Below are positions 1 through 8,715 of a stretch of 64,000 nt of DNA, piece by piece. The DNA is from Candidatus Colenecus caballi (GTDB taxonomy: Bacteria > Bacteroidota > Bacteroidia > Bacteroidales > Bacteroidaceae). The notes beneath the pieces were generated by a model that saw only the letters and a list, made by a program, of their open reading frames with translations, had not been told where the DNA came from and made no database searches. The stretch covers positions 1 to 64,000 of the forward strand of contig JAGHSY010000031.1 in NCBI GenBank assembly GCA_018065615.1. Reading direction: 5' to 3'. The stretch's first letter is position 1, and each line of letters opens with the position of its first letter. The position numbers were made by a program, and so were the translations under genes.

Positions 1-1462
1 CATCGAAACCGTTCTTGGCCATGTCACCTGCGAATGACAGGCCTGAAGGACCTGAACCGATGACTGCAACCTTTATTCCGTTGGGGGCAGCGCACTGCGG
101 AACCGAAATGTTTCCGCTTTCACGCTCATAGTCTGCAGCGAAACGCTCCAGGTAACCTATGGCAACGGGCTTCTTGCCCATCTTAAGGTGAATGCACTTG
201 CTTTCGCACTGCTTTTCCTGCGGGCATACGCGGCCGCAGACGGCTGGCAGGGCGCTGGTCTTCTTCAGGACCTTGGCGGCTGCAAGGTAGTTGCCGCGTT
301 CTATGTTCTTTATGAATGAAGGTATTTCAATGTTCACGGGGCAGCCCTCCATGCAGGTGTGGTTGGCGCAGTCAAGGCAGCGCTTTGCCTCAAGCAGTGC
401 CTGTTCTTCAGTCAGGCCCTGGTTGACTTCCTCCTTGCGGCTGTGGCGGCGGTAGTCGGGGGCAAGTTCGTTCATGACGCAGCGGTCAATGTTTGTGCGG
501 TCCTTGGGCTTCATTGTGGCACGCAGGTCTGCACGCCACTGGGCGTTACGGTCACAGAGCACCTCCAGCGGCTCAATTTCCATTGCGGCAGCCTTAACGG
601 CGGGCTTTTCTGGGGCCGATGCAGACTCTCCGGCCTGGGCAACAGACTCTTCAAGCTTCTTCATCTCCTCACGCTCAATATCCCTGAACGCGCCCATGCG
701 CTTCATCATGCCGTCCCAGTCAACCTTGTGGCCGTCAAATTCAGGACCGTCAACGCAGACGAAACGTGTCTTTCCGTCAACCGTAACACGGCAGGCACCG
801 CACATGCCGGTACCGTCAACCATGATGGTGTTCAGTGAAACATCGGTCGGGATGTCATATTTCTGCGTGAGCAGGCAGCAGAACTTCATCATGATGGCCG
901 GGCCTATGGCAATGCACTTGTCAACCTTCTCTCTCTTTATGGCCTCTTCAATGCCTACGGTGACCACGCCTTTGTTGCCGTATGAACCGTCATCGGTCAT
1001 TATGATCACGTCATCGGACACCTTGCGGACATCGTCCTCAAGAATGATGAGCTCCTTTGTACGTCCTGCAAGCACTGCAATTACGCGGTTGCCTGCTTCC
1101 TTCAGGGCCTTCATGATGGGCAGCATGGGAGCTGTGCCCACACCGCCGCATGCGCATACCACAGTGCCGAACTTTTCAATATGTGTGGCCTGGCCCAGAG
1201 GACCTACCACATCTGTAATATAATCTCCAACCTCAAGTCTGCAGAGCCTGTTCGATGAAAGTCCGATGCGCTGTACTACAAGTGTGATGGTGCCGCGCTT
1301 TACATCGGAATCTGCAATGGTCAGAGGCATGCGTTCGCCTTTTTCACCAATGCGGAGTATTACGAAATGGCCGGCCTTGCGTGATTTTGCAATGAGCGGA
1401 GCCTCAACTTCGAACTTGAAAACGTTCTCTGAAAACTGCTGTTTGGATACTATCCTGTTCAT
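1..1462 (-). CDS. NfnAB / glutamate-synthase-small-subunit-like fused flavoprotein (3' end outside window)
   Basis: The gene starts at 1462 (MNRIVSKQQFSEN) and runs off the left edge, so about 487 N-terminal residues are visible. Residues 1 to about 250 form a ferredoxin-NADP reductase-like unit with a Cys cluster (CGACRVTV region) typical of SudB/NfnA/PyrK-type subunits. After an Ala-rich linker follow an alpha-helical 4Fe-4S module (RCLDCANHTCMEGCP, then CGRVCPQEKQCESKC) and the start of a Rossmann FAD site (VIGSGPSGLSFAG), as in GltD/NfnB. Fusions of these two subunits are common in Bacteroidales and are usually annotated as DHODB-like subunit/NADPH-dependent glutamate synthase. The likely role is flavin-based electron transfer between NAD(P)H and ferredoxin, or glutamate synthesis; the sequence does not decide. 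A promoter sits just upstream, divergent from the glycogen operon. Confidence 0.85.
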   Translation of the reverse strand, partial: MNRIVSKQQFSENVFKFEVEAPLIAKSRKAGHFVILRIGEKGERMPLTIADSDVKRGTITLVVQRIGLSSNRLCRLEVGDYITDVVGPLGQATHIEKFGTVVCACGGVGTAPMLPIMKALKEAGNRVIAVLAGRTKELIILEDDVRKVSDDVIIMTDDGSYGNKGVVTVGIEEAIKREKVDKCIAIGPAIMMKFCCLLTQKYDIPTDVSLNTIMVDGTGMCGACRVTVDGKTRFVCVDGPEFDGHKVDWDGMMKRMGAFRDIEREEMKKLEESVAQAGESASAPEKPAVKAAAMEIEPLEVLCDRNAQWRADLRATMKPKDRTNIDRCVMNELAPDYRRHSRKEEVNQGLTEEQALLEAKRCLDCANHTCMEGCPVNIEIPSFIKNIERGNYLAAAKVLKKTSALPAVCGRVCPQEKQCESKCIHLKMGKKPVAIGYLERFAADYERESGNISVPQCAAPNGIKVAVIGSGPSGLSFAGDMAKNGFD

Positions 1463-1501
1463 ATTGATTGATTTTTCTGGTGCAATTCATTTTTTTGCGG
1501 T

Positions 1502-1510
1502 GCAAATGTA
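1502..1510 (-). promoter_or_regulatory. Bacteroidetes -7 box for the NfnAB-like gene
   Basis: Read on the minus strand the site is TACATTTGC, matching the TAnnTTTG -7 consensus, about 40 bases upstream of the start codon at 1462. No clear TTTG -33 box was found at the ideal distance. Confidence 0.5.
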
Positions 1511-1566
1511 CTCAATTAATGCCTTTTGTGAGTATATTTGTATAACCGTTTTTCAAAAAAAGGCTG

Positions 1567-1574
1567 TATTTTTG
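1567..1574 (+). promoter_or_regulatory. Candidate -7 box for the glycogen operon
   Basis: TATTTTTG matches TAnnTTTG and lies 50 bases before the start codon at 1624. A second match, TATATTTG at 1533-1540, lies further upstream. The region 1463-1623 is AT-rich and divergent, so it must hold promoters for both flanking genes. Confidence 0.45.
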
Positions 1575-1623
1575 CATTTTTTTCAAAAACACGGGTTTAA
1601 TATACGGAAAATATACAAATTCC

Positions 1624-3561
1624 ATGAGTTATCTGAGATTTGAAAAGACATTCATGACCAACCTTGAGGAGACGCTCCCAAGGGAGATACTGCGTACCAA
1701 CCGTTCAGGTGCATACCACTGCACCACGATAGTTGACTGCAATACCCGCAAGTATCACGGACTGCTGGTGGTCCCGCTGCCTGAACTGGACGGTGAAAAC
1801 CACGTCCTGCTGTCTTCTCTTGACGAAACTGTCATACAGCACGGTGCGCAGTTCAACCTTGGCGTACACCAGTACTGGGGGTACAATTTCAGTCCGAAAG
1901 GCCACAAGTACATACGTGAATTCAACTGTGACAAGGTACCTACAACAATCTATCGCGTAGGCGGCGTCCTGCTCAAGAAGGAGAAACTTTTCGAACATAA
2001 CGAAAGCCGTATACTTATACGTTATACTCTGCTTGACGCCCATTCGGAAACAACGCTCCGCCTGCAGCCTTTCCTGGCATTCCGCAGCGTGCGCCAGTTC
2101 ACGCATGAGAACAGTCACGCCAGCCGTGAATACCAGCCTGTGGAGAACGGAATCAAGACCCGCATGTATCCGGGTTACCCTGAACTTCACATGCAGCTGA
2201 GCAAGGAGAACAACTTTGTCTTTGCTCCGGACTGGTACCGCCGGTTCGAATATTCAAAGGAACTGGAACGCGGTTATGAATTCAATGAAGACCTGTATGT
2301 TCCCGGCTATTTCGAATTCAATATTAAAAAAGGAGAAAGCGTAGTCTTTTCAGCCGGCCTGTCCGAAGTCAGGACCAAGGGCCTGAAACGCACGTTCACC
2401 CTTGAGGCCAACGAACGCACTCCGCGTGACAATTTCTACAACTGCCTGAAGAATGCCGCCCACCAGTTCCACAACAGGATAGGCGGGCACCGTTACATTC
2501 TGGCCGGATATCCGTGGTTCAAGTGCCGCGCCCGTGACATGTTCGTGTCACTTCCGGGACTTACACTCTCACTTGGTGAGTTTGACCGCTTTGAATCGGC
2601 CATGGAAACCGCTCAGGAGTCAATCCGATGCTTCATCAAGGGCGTGCCGTCAAAACTTCAGATTTATGAGATGGAGCACCCTGACGTGCTGCTTTGGGCC
2701 GTATGGACCATACAGCAGTATGCAAAGAGCACAAGCCGCAGCCAGGCTTGGGAGAAATACGGCAGGCTGCTTATGGAAATCATGGATTTCCTGCGCCATA
2801 ACCGCCATTACAATTTCTTTGTCCACAGCAACGGACTGGTCCACATAAACGGCAGGGAAAGGGCCGAAACCTGGATGAATTCGACCGCCAACGGCGTGCC
2901 TGTGATTCCGCGCACAGGTTATGTGGTTGAAATCAACGCCTTGTGGTACAATGCCCTTATGTTCACATCGGACATGACAAGGGAATTCTTCAAGCCCGAT
3001 TATGCCAAGCGCCTGGAAACGCTGGCTGCCACAACTGCAAAGTCTTTCGTGAAGGTGTTCCTGAACGGGTACGGCTATCTGTATGATTTCGTGGATGGTG
3101 ACACACCGGACTGGAGCGTACGTCCCAACCAGATATTTGCTGTGGCGCTGGACTATTCTCCACTGGACCTGAAACAGAAGAAGGCTGTGGTCGATATTGT
3201 CACAAGGGAACTGCTTACGCCCAAGGGACTGCGTTCGCTCAGCCCCAAGAGCCTGGGCTACAATCCGAATTATGTCGGACCGCAGCGTGAGCGTGACTAT
3301 GCCTACCATCAGGGAACGGCATGGCCGTGGCTGGCAGGCTTCTACTTTGAGGCCTATCTGAAAGTCTTCAAAATGAGCGGCCTGTCATTTGTGGAACGCC
3401 AGATGATTGGTTATGAGGATGAAATGACTTCACATTGCGTGGGTTCGCTTCCTGAACTCTTTGACGGCAATCCGCCGTTCAAGGGCAGGGGAGCCGTTTC
3501 ATTTGCCATGAATGTGGCCGAAATACTTAGATCCATCAAACTGATAAATGATTTCGAGTAA
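1624..3561 (+). CDS. Glycogen debranching enzyme (amylo-alpha-1,6-glucosidase family)
   Basis: A 645-residue cytoplasmic protein without signal peptide. The N-terminal part (about 15-240: NRSGAYHCTTIVDCNTRKYHGLL) matches the GDE_N domain of bacterial/archaeal debranching enzymes. The C-terminal (alpha/alpha)6 part (about 290-640) carries family signatures such as TPDWSVRPNQIFA and YHQGTAWPWLAGFYFEAY. Such enzymes remove alpha-1,6 branches from glycogen. It is the first gene of a three-gene operon; its stop codon at 3559-3561 lies two bases before the likely start of the GT4 gene, and a GH57 amylase follows. The same order is familiar from Bacteroides genomes. Confident in family; exact specificity (glucosidase versus transferase plus glucosidase) is not shown. 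Confidence 0.92.
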   Translation: MSYLRFEKTFMTNLEETLPREILRTNRSGAYHCTTIVDCNTRKYHGLLVVPLPELDGENHVLLSSLDETVIQHGAQFNLGVHQYWGYNFSPKGHKYIREFNCDKVPTTIYRVGGVLLKKEKLFEHNESRILIRYTLLDAHSETTLRLQPFLAFRSVRQFTHENSHASREYQPVENGIKTRMYPGYPELHMQLSKENNFVFAPDWYRRFEYSKELERGYEFNEDLYVPGYFEFNIKKGESVVFSAGLSEVRTKGLKRTFTLEANERTPRDNFYNCLKNAAHQFHNRIGGHRYILAGYPWFKCRARDMFVSLPGLTLSLGEFDRFESAMETAQESIRCFIKGVPSKLQIYEMEHPDVLLWAVWTIQQYAKSTSRSQAWEKYGRLLMEIMDFLRHNRHYNFFVHSNGLVHINGRERAETWMNSTANGVPVIPRTGYVVEINALWYNALMFTSDMTREFFKPDYAKRLETLAATTAKSFVKVFLNGYGYLYDFVDGDTPDWSVRPNQIFAVALDYSPLDLKQKKAVVDIVTRELLTPKGLRSLSPKSLGYNPNYVGPQRERDYAYHQGTAWPWLAGFYFEAYLKVFKMSGLSFVERQMIGYEDEMTSHCVGSLPELFDGNPPFKGRGAVSFAMNVAEILRSIKLINDFE

Positions 3562-3562
3562 T

Positions 3563-4825
3563 ATGAAGGTACTGATGTTCGGCTGGGAATTCCCTCCACA
3601 TATCCTTGGAGGACTGGGGACCGCCAGCTTCGGATTGACAAGGGGACTGGCCCACCAGGGGAATGTTGAAATAACGTTCTGCCTGCCAAGACCATGGGGT
3701 GATGAGGACCAGAGCTTCATGAAGATCATCGGAATGAATACCGTTCCGGTAGTCTGGCGCAACCCGTCAGAAGATGTCCTGAAATCACGCTATCCCTGGA
3801 TGGACAGTCAGGACTATTACCGTTTCCGTGACCATATCTATTCAGACTTTGGCCGCATGTACACCAATGACCTTGGCTGCATTGAGTTTTCAGGCCGATA
3901 CCCGGACAACCTGCATGAGGAAATTAACAACTATTCCATTGTTGCCGGTGTGGTGGCACGTTCACAGGAGTTCGATATAATCCATTCGCATGACTGGCTG
4001 ACATATCCGGCAGGCATTCATGCCAAGCAGGTCAGCGGCAAGCCTCTGGTCATTCATGTCCATGCAACGGACTTTGACCGCAGCCGCGGCAATGTGAATC
4101 CTACAGTCTATGCCATTGAAAAGAACGGCATGGATTATGCCGACCACATAATGTGCGTCAGTGAACTGACCCGCCAGACCGTCATCAACAAATACCATCA
4201 GGATCCGCGCAAGGTTTCGACCATGCACAACGCGGTAGAACCCCTGCCTCAGGAAATTCAGGACATTGTCCCGCAGAAGAAACCTAATGAGAAGGTGGTC
4301 ACATTCCTTGGCCGCATAACCATGCAGAAAGGCCCCGAATACTTTGTCGAGGCTGCCGCTCTGGTTCTCAAACGCACACATGACATACGTTTCTGCATGG
4401 CCGGAAGCGGTGACATGATGAACGCCATGATTACCCTGGCAGCCGAGCGCGGCATAGCAGACCGCTTCCATTTTCCCGGTTTCATGAAAGGAAAGCAGGT
4501 ATATGAATGTCTCAAGGCAAGTGATGTGTACATAATGCCGTCCGTATCGGAACCCTTCGGCATATCGCCCCTGGAAGCCATGCAGTGTGAAGTTCCAACC
4601 ATCATATCCAAGCAGTCAGGCTGTGCCGAGATTCTGGACAAATGCATAAAGGTTGACTATTGGGACATACATGCCATGGCCGATGCCATCTATTCCATCT
4701 GCAGCAACCAGTCCCTGTATGAATATCTCAAGACCGAGGGCAAGAAGGAGGTCGATGCAATCACCTGGGACAAGGTGGGTGAACGTATTCTGGCACGCTA
4801 CAAAAGGCTGCTGGGCATGAAATGA
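3563..4825 (+). CDS. GT4 glycosyltransferase (glycogen synthase-like)
   Basis: About 420 residues with GT-B fold signatures: an N-terminal loop MKVLMFGWEFPPHILGGLG that binds donor/acceptor, HSHDWLTYPAG in the first domain, and the EX7E motif (E-PFGISPL-E, near residues 330-338) in the second domain. I place the start at 3563, where the protein begins MKVLMFGWEF; an upstream in-frame ATG at 3548 overlaps the previous gene by 14 bases and would add only five residues. The gene sits between a glycogen debranching enzyme and a GH57 amylase, so an alpha-glucan synthase role is the natural inference, especially as the glycogen synthase homologue at 10187 lacks its second half. Confidence 0.88.
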   Translation: MKVLMFGWEFPPHILGGLGTASFGLTRGLAHQGNVEITFCLPRPWGDEDQSFMKIIGMNTVPVVWRNPSEDVLKSRYPWMDSQDYYRFRDHIYSDFGRMYTNDLGCIEFSGRYPDNLHEEINNYSIVAGVVARSQEFDIIHSHDWLTYPAGIHAKQVSGKPLVIHVHATDFDRSRGNVNPTVYAIEKNGMDYADHIMCVSELTRQTVINKYHQDPRKVSTMHNAVEPLPQEIQDIVPQKKPNEKVVTFLGRITMQKGPEYFVEAAALVLKRTHDIRFCMAGSGDMMNAMITLAAERGIADRFHFPGFMKGKQVYECLKASDVYIMPSVSEPFGISPLEAMQCEVPTIISKQSGCAEILDKCIKVDYWDIHAMADAIYSICSNQSLYEYLKTEGKKEVDAITWDKVGERILARYKRLLGMK

Positions 4826-4850
4826 AGTTGAAAAATAAAGAAAACAGGAT

Positions 4851-6158
4851 ATGAAAACAATCTGTCTGTATTTTGAGATCCATCAGATTACGCATTTGAA
4901 GAGATACCGTTTCTTTGACATAGGCACGGACCATTATTATTATGATGACTATGCCAATGAGACCAGTATTACGAACATTGCTGAAAATTCCTACATCCCG
5001 GCACTGAGGACGCTCATAGCCATGGCCCGTGAAAGTGAAGGCGCTTTCAAGGTGGCACTGTCTCTGTCAGGAGTCGGCCTGGAACAGCTGGAACGTTATG
5101 CCCCGCAGGTCATAGATCTGCTGCAGGAACTTGCCGCCACAGGCTGTTGCGAATTTCTGGCCGAGCCTTATTCACACGGACTTTCTTCGCTGGCCGATAA
5201 CGGCGGGAAGTTCTTCCGTGAGGAGACAAAACGTCAGGTCGAGAAGATCAACCAGCTGTTCGGACAGCGTCCCAAGGTGTTCCGCAACTCAAGTCTGATA
5301 TATGATGATGAGATTGGCGGCCTGGTTGCAGACATGGGCTTCAAGGGCATTCTGACTGAAGGTGCCGAACACATTCTTGGCTGGAAGAGTCCCCATTATC
5401 TGTACCACTGCTCTCAGGACCCCAATCTGAAGGTGCTGACACGTGACTTCAAACTGTCCGATGACATCAGTCTCAGGTTCTCCAATCCGTCATGGGAGTC
5501 ATATCCTCTCATGGCTGACAAATACATGGACTGGATTGCCGAAAGTCCGGAAGAAGACGGCGTGTTCAATATCTTCATGGAACTGTGCGCTCTTGGTATC
5601 TACCAGCCGCTAAGTTCGCATATCCTTGACTTCATAAGGAATCTTCCCATCGAGGCCGGTAAACGCGGAATAGGTTTCCAGACCCCATCGGAAGTCATAA
5701 AGACCCGCAAGTCCGTATCGGCCGTTGAAGTGCCTTACCCGATGTCCTGGACCGATGAGGAACGTGACATAAGCTGCTGGCTGGGCAATGTCATGCAGCG
5801 TGAGGCCTTTGACAAGCTGTACTCGATAGGTGAACGTGTCCTGCTTAGCGGAGACCGTCATCTGCGTCAGGACTGGGACTACCTGCAGGCCAGCAACAAT
5901 TTCAGGTTCATGACCACCAAGAACAATGCCGTTTCCATGGACCGCGGAATTTACGAATCACCCTATGATGCATTCACCAACTACATGAACATTCTGGGTG
6001 ATTTCATGCAGCGCGTCAACTGGGCACTGCCACAGGACATGGACATTGAGGAACTGAATGCCTTCCAGACCACAATCCAGAATCAGGACAAGAAAATCCA
6101 GTCTTTGGAAAAACAGGTTGCCAGGCTGAAATCAGCTCAGAAACCAAAGAAGAAGTGA
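4851..6158 (+). CDS. GH57 family glycoside hydrolase (alpha-amylase / branching type)
   Basis: A 435-residue protein beginning KTICLYFEIHQITHLKRY; the EIHQ motif near the N-terminus is the typical first conserved region of GH57 enzymes, and LAEPYSHGLSSLAD near residue 103 fits the family's TIM-barrel-like fold. The C-terminus (about 400-435) is a short lysine-rich coiled coil. There is no signal peptide, so it acts in the cytoplasm on glycogen or maltodextrins along with the two upstream genes, from which it is separated by only 25 bases. A stem-loop follows at 6181-6228. GH57 includes amylases, 4-alpha-glucanotransferases and branching enzymes; I cannot choose from sequence. Confidence 0.87.
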   Translation: MKTICLYFEIHQITHLKRYRFFDIGTDHYYYDDYANETSITNIAENSYIPALRTLIAMARESEGAFKVALSLSGVGLEQLERYAPQVIDLLQELAATGCCEFLAEPYSHGLSSLADNGGKFFREETKRQVEKINQLFGQRPKVFRNSSLIYDDEIGGLVADMGFKGILTEGAEHILGWKSPHYLYHCSQDPNLKVLTRDFKLSDDISLRFSNPSWESYPLMADKYMDWIAESPEEDGVFNIFMELCALGIYQPLSSHILDFIRNLPIEAGKRGIGFQTPSEVIKTRKSVSAVEVPYPMSWTDEERDISCWLGNVMQREAFDKLYSIGERVLLSGDRHLRQDWDYLQASNNFRFMTTKNNAVSMDRGIYESPYDAFTNYMNILGDFMQRVNWALPQDMDIEELNAFQTTIQNQDKKIQSLEKQVARLKSAQKPKKK

Positions 6159-6180
6159 CAGTAAAACCTTAAAAATCAAT

Positions 6181-6228
6181 ATCAGGACGGCATTTTTGCA
6201 TATTTTATGACATAAATGCCGTCCTGAT
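6181..6228 (+). terminator. Long stem-loop after the glycogen operon
   Basis: A perfect 15-bp stem (ATCAGGACGGCATTT / AAATGCCGTCCTGAT) with an 18-base AT-rich loop lies 22 bases after the GH57 stop. There is no strong T-tract after it, so it is either a weak intrinsic terminator or a protective 3' hairpin. Confidence 0.6.
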
Positions 6229-6241
6229 TAATTAATAAGCA

Positions 6242-6249
6242 TATATTTG
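6242..6249 (+). promoter_or_regulatory. -7 box for the 6276 lipoprotein gene
   Basis: TATATTTG fits TAnnTTTG and ends 26 bases before the start codon at 6276, between the upstream stem-loop and the gene. Confidence 0.5.
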
Positions 6250-6275
6250 CAAAACTAAAATATTAAATTATACGT

Positions 6276-7937
6276 ATGAAATCAAAATCTTTAATTGAAA
6301 CCTTGTTCCTATGCTCGGTTCTTCTGTTTTCAACATTGTCCTGCAGCAAGGAGGAAGATATGGCGCCAGATGCAACCGTCAGTGTCACCACCCTGTCAGC
6401 CAATCCGACTCTCATGTCTGCAACAGTCAGCGTGCAGATTTCCGCTCCCGGATTGTCATTCAAAGATTTTGATGAAATCGGAGTCTTCTATTCCACAAAT
6501 TCCAAGGTTACATCAAAGGACAGCAAGGCCAAGGCCAATTCTGACAATTTGGATTCAATCACCGTCAGAATTCCCTATCTGAGCCCGAACACCAAATATT
6601 ATTACAAGGCATACGTCATAAAGGGCGGTGTCATGACAATGGGAAACACCAGAGACTTCACCACATTGAACCCGGACAATATCATCATCACCGGTTCTTA
6701 TGACAAGGATACCCATCATGCAACCGCCACACTCAACTGCCAGGGCTTTGAAGATGAGATAACCGAGGTCGGTTTCTGCTACACATACAAGAGTGGTACG
6801 GATCCAAAGGAGGATACAGATTCCAAGGTCGTAGATTCACTGTATTCAAAGGGCACAAGCATTGACATAGAGATTCTCAATGTTCCGTTCAACAAGATTT
6901 ACTACCGTTCATTTGTCAAGGTCAACGGATATGCAATATACGGCCAGACCAAGTCAGGTGACGGCAACCACATGATTTCATCAGGTGACATTGATACGGA
7001 AACCTACAGCATGTCCGGATGCCTTGCATTCTCAACCGGCTACACCGGACTCAAGACCGGCATCTGCTACAGCAAGTCGAACAGGGAACCCAACATAAAA
7101 GATGACAGAATCACATACAATTCCGTTCTTGATTCACTGAACGGCAGTTTCGTGGCAACCTTCCCGCAGGTACCTTTCGGAACGGTCTATTGCCGTCCGT
7201 TTGCCCAGCTGGGAGAACAGGTTCTGTATGGTGACGTCAAGTCATTCTTCCGTCGGATGCCTGTAGGCAAACCCGTAGATCTTGGCCTGTCAGTGCTTTG
7301 GGCCGATATGAACCTTGGTGCTGAAAAGCCCGAAGACAACGGCCTGTATTACGACTGGGGCGGAACTGAAGACAAGGACAGATATACTGAACAGACCATG
7401 AGTTATGTCACCTCATCGCCTGATTATCCTGGTTCTCTTTTCATAACCAAATATACTCATAATGAAGATTATATGATTCCTGGCAGCACACCGGACGGAA
7501 AGACTGTCCTTGAGCCTGAAGATGATGCTGCCACATTCAATTGGCAGGGAACCTGGCGTACGCCGACAATGGAGGAATATCAGGAACTGATAGATTCCTG
7601 CAAGCTGGAGTGGGTTGCGGAAAGCTACTGCTTCAAGATGACAGGCCCGAACGGCAATTTCATCCTGCTGCCCGGCTCAGGTTATGCTTATGACTACCAT
7701 TTCTATCAGAATAGAAGTTATGCATATTATCAGACCAGTACGCGTTATCCTTCGTATGACGTAGCATGCTGGGCAGCTTATTTGAGCTCGACAAACACAT
7801 CAACTACTTATGTGGTCGATGGCAGCGGAAACATAATCCAAACAATAACGACCGGTTCTTCCGAGCCCTATATCCAACTGATTGAGGACGGCAGATATTA
7901 TGGCCGTACCGTCCGTCCGGTATGCCCAAAGGAGTAA
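6276..7937 (+). CDS. Surface lipoprotein with Ig/FN3-like repeats and a Bacteroidetes paralogous C-terminal domain
   Basis: A 553-residue protein with a type II signal peptide (hydrophobic stretch LFLCSVLLFSTLSC, lipobox Cys about residue 23 followed by SKEED). Residues about 35-330 appear to be three related beta-sandwich repeats, each ending with phrases such as NTKYYYKAYV and NKIYYRSFVKV. The C-terminal part starts VDLGLSVLWADMNLGAEKPEDNG, a signature of a domain common in large paralogous families of secreted Bacteroidetes/Fibrobacter proteins, with WRTPTMEEYQELID downstream. Probably exported to the outer membrane surface. No enzymatic residues are recognisable and I do not assign a function. 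It has its own promoter and a strong terminator. Confidence 0.8.
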   Translation: MKSKSLIETLFLCSVLLFSTLSCSKEEDMAPDATVSVTTLSANPTLMSATVSVQISAPGLSFKDFDEIGVFYSTNSKVTSKDSKAKANSDNLDSITVRIPYLSPNTKYYYKAYVIKGGVMTMGNTRDFTTLNPDNIIITGSYDKDTHHATATLNCQGFEDEITEVGFCYTYKSGTDPKEDTDSKVVDSLYSKGTSIDIEILNVPFNKIYYRSFVKVNGYAIYGQTKSGDGNHMISSGDIDTETYSMSGCLAFSTGYTGLKTGICYSKSNREPNIKDDRITYNSVLDSLNGSFVATFPQVPFGTVYCRPFAQLGEQVLYGDVKSFFRRMPVGKPVDLGLSVLWADMNLGAEKPEDNGLYYDWGGTEDKDRYTEQTMSYVTSSPDYPGSLFITKYTHNEDYMIPGSTPDGKTVLEPEDDAATFNWQGTWRTPTMEEYQELIDSCKLEWVAESYCFKMTGPNGNFILLPGSGYAYDYHFYQNRSYAYYQTSTRYPSYDVACWAAYLSSTNTSTTYVVDGSGNIIQTITTGSSEPYIQLIEDGRYYGRTVRPVCPKE

Positions 7938-7959
7938 GCGGACTGAACATCTGACATAC

Positions 7960-7993
7960 AAGCCCTCAGGAACAATCCTGGGGGCTTTCTTTT
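7960..7993 (+). terminator. Rho-independent terminator
   Basis: Stem AAGCCCTCAGGA / TCCTGGGGGCTT (12 bp with one T-G wobble), loop ACAA, followed by TCTTTTTC. It lies 22 bases after the lipoprotein stop. Confidence 0.9.
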
Positions 7994-8139
7994 TCTCACC
8001 CGAAAAAGCATGGGGGGAGGCAAATTTGCTCAGTGGAAATTCAGAGGTGAGAATTGGGAACGCATTCCGCAAAAGAAATAATGCAGTCTGACCATCTTTC
8101 AGGTCCAGTAACTCCGTTGCCGGAGTGCGGTTGTAATTC

Positions 8140-8170
8140 TCGGCGCAGGTTTCAGCGTATTCTGCGCCGA
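8140..8170. repeat. Perfect inverted repeat
   Basis: TCGGCGCAG and CTGCGCCGA are perfect 9-bp complements separated by 13 bases. A smaller hairpin (CTCCG-ttgc-CGGAG) sits just upstream at about 8112-8125. Confidence 0.6.
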
Positions 8171-8200
8171 CGGATTGACGGCTCATCCCCCTATGCTGTT

Positions 8201-8545
8201 CAGAAGCCCTGTGGATAGAGCTGCATTTCCCAAGTCCAGTGTCCATGAGCAATCCATGAACAAAAAGGTATCGTTATTTGTTCAAGGAATACGGTTACGC
8301 AGAAGCCATGTGCCTCAGAAGCCTTGTGAGCGGGGTGTCATTTCCAAAGTCTGTGTCCCCAAAGCAATCCTTGAACAAAATAGAGCCGTTATTTGTTCAA
8401 GGAATACGGTCACGCAGATACTATATGCCTCAGAAGCCTTGTGGACAGGGTGCCATTTCGGAAACTGGAATATTGGAACAAAATACGGGCACTTTGTGTT
8501 CCATGAATTCTTTAACTGGGTGGGCAAACGCCTGTGTGGCAAGGC
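8201..8545. repeat. Tandem 115-bp palindromic repeat, three units (GAGGCAC family)
   Basis: The phrase CAGAAGCCYTGTG recurs at 8201, 8316 and 8431, an exact period of 115 bp; units 1 and 2 are the most alike and unit 3 is degraded. Each unit contains a hairpin: unit 2 has CCTTGAACAAA / TTTGTTCAAGG (perfect 11 bp), unit 1 has CCATGAACAAA / TTTGTTCAAGG, and unit 3 has TGGAAC / GTTCCA. Read on the minus strand, each unit also contains a block resembling ACACCCCGCTCACA followed by CTTCTGAGGCAC, which recurs at 47.0 kb. Confidence 0.8.
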
Positions 8546-8574
8546 GGATACATATGGTATCCATGGTCTAAATA

Positions 8575-8599
8575 GTGCCTCGGGCAAATCCCGAGGCAC
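8575..8599. repeat. Perfect GTGCCTCGGG palindrome (GAGGCAC family)
   Basis: GTGCCTCGGG-caaat-CCCGAGGCAC is a perfect 10-bp stem with a 5-base loop. The right arm plus following bases (CCCGAGGCACAAATG) is repeated at 47402-47416. Confidence 0.75.
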
Positions 8600-8656
8600 A
8601 AATGTAACGGACCTGCGTATCATACTCTGCTCCAGCTTGCAGAGTTGCATCCGCAA

Positions 8657-8691
8657 ACAATCCCCTGAAAGACCGGCCTTCAGGGGATTGT
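8657..8691 (-). terminator. Terminator-like hairpin after the DUF4270 gene
   Basis: A perfect 13-bp stem ACAATCCCCTGAA / TTCAGGGGATTGT with a 9-base loop lies 25 bases past the stop of the minus-strand gene at 8716. The T-tract is short. Confidence 0.7.
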
Positions 8692-8715
8692 GTATTTCCT
8701 GTTACGCGTTAGGAA

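Larger units (their letters stand above)
7938..8715. other. 778-bp repeat-rich intergenic gap, no gene seen
   Basis: Between the terminators at 7960-7993 (plus) and 8657-8691 (minus) there is no convincing coding sequence: open frames here lack family signatures and follow the repeat period. The gap holds a hairpin at 8140-8170, three tandem 115-bp units from 8201, and a perfect palindrome at 8575-8599. It is described further under the repeats. Confidence 0.75.

Noticed and set aside
474-1223. A 249-codon plus-strand frame
   Set aside because: Antisense to the NfnAB-like gene, which has clear FNR motifs on the minus strand.
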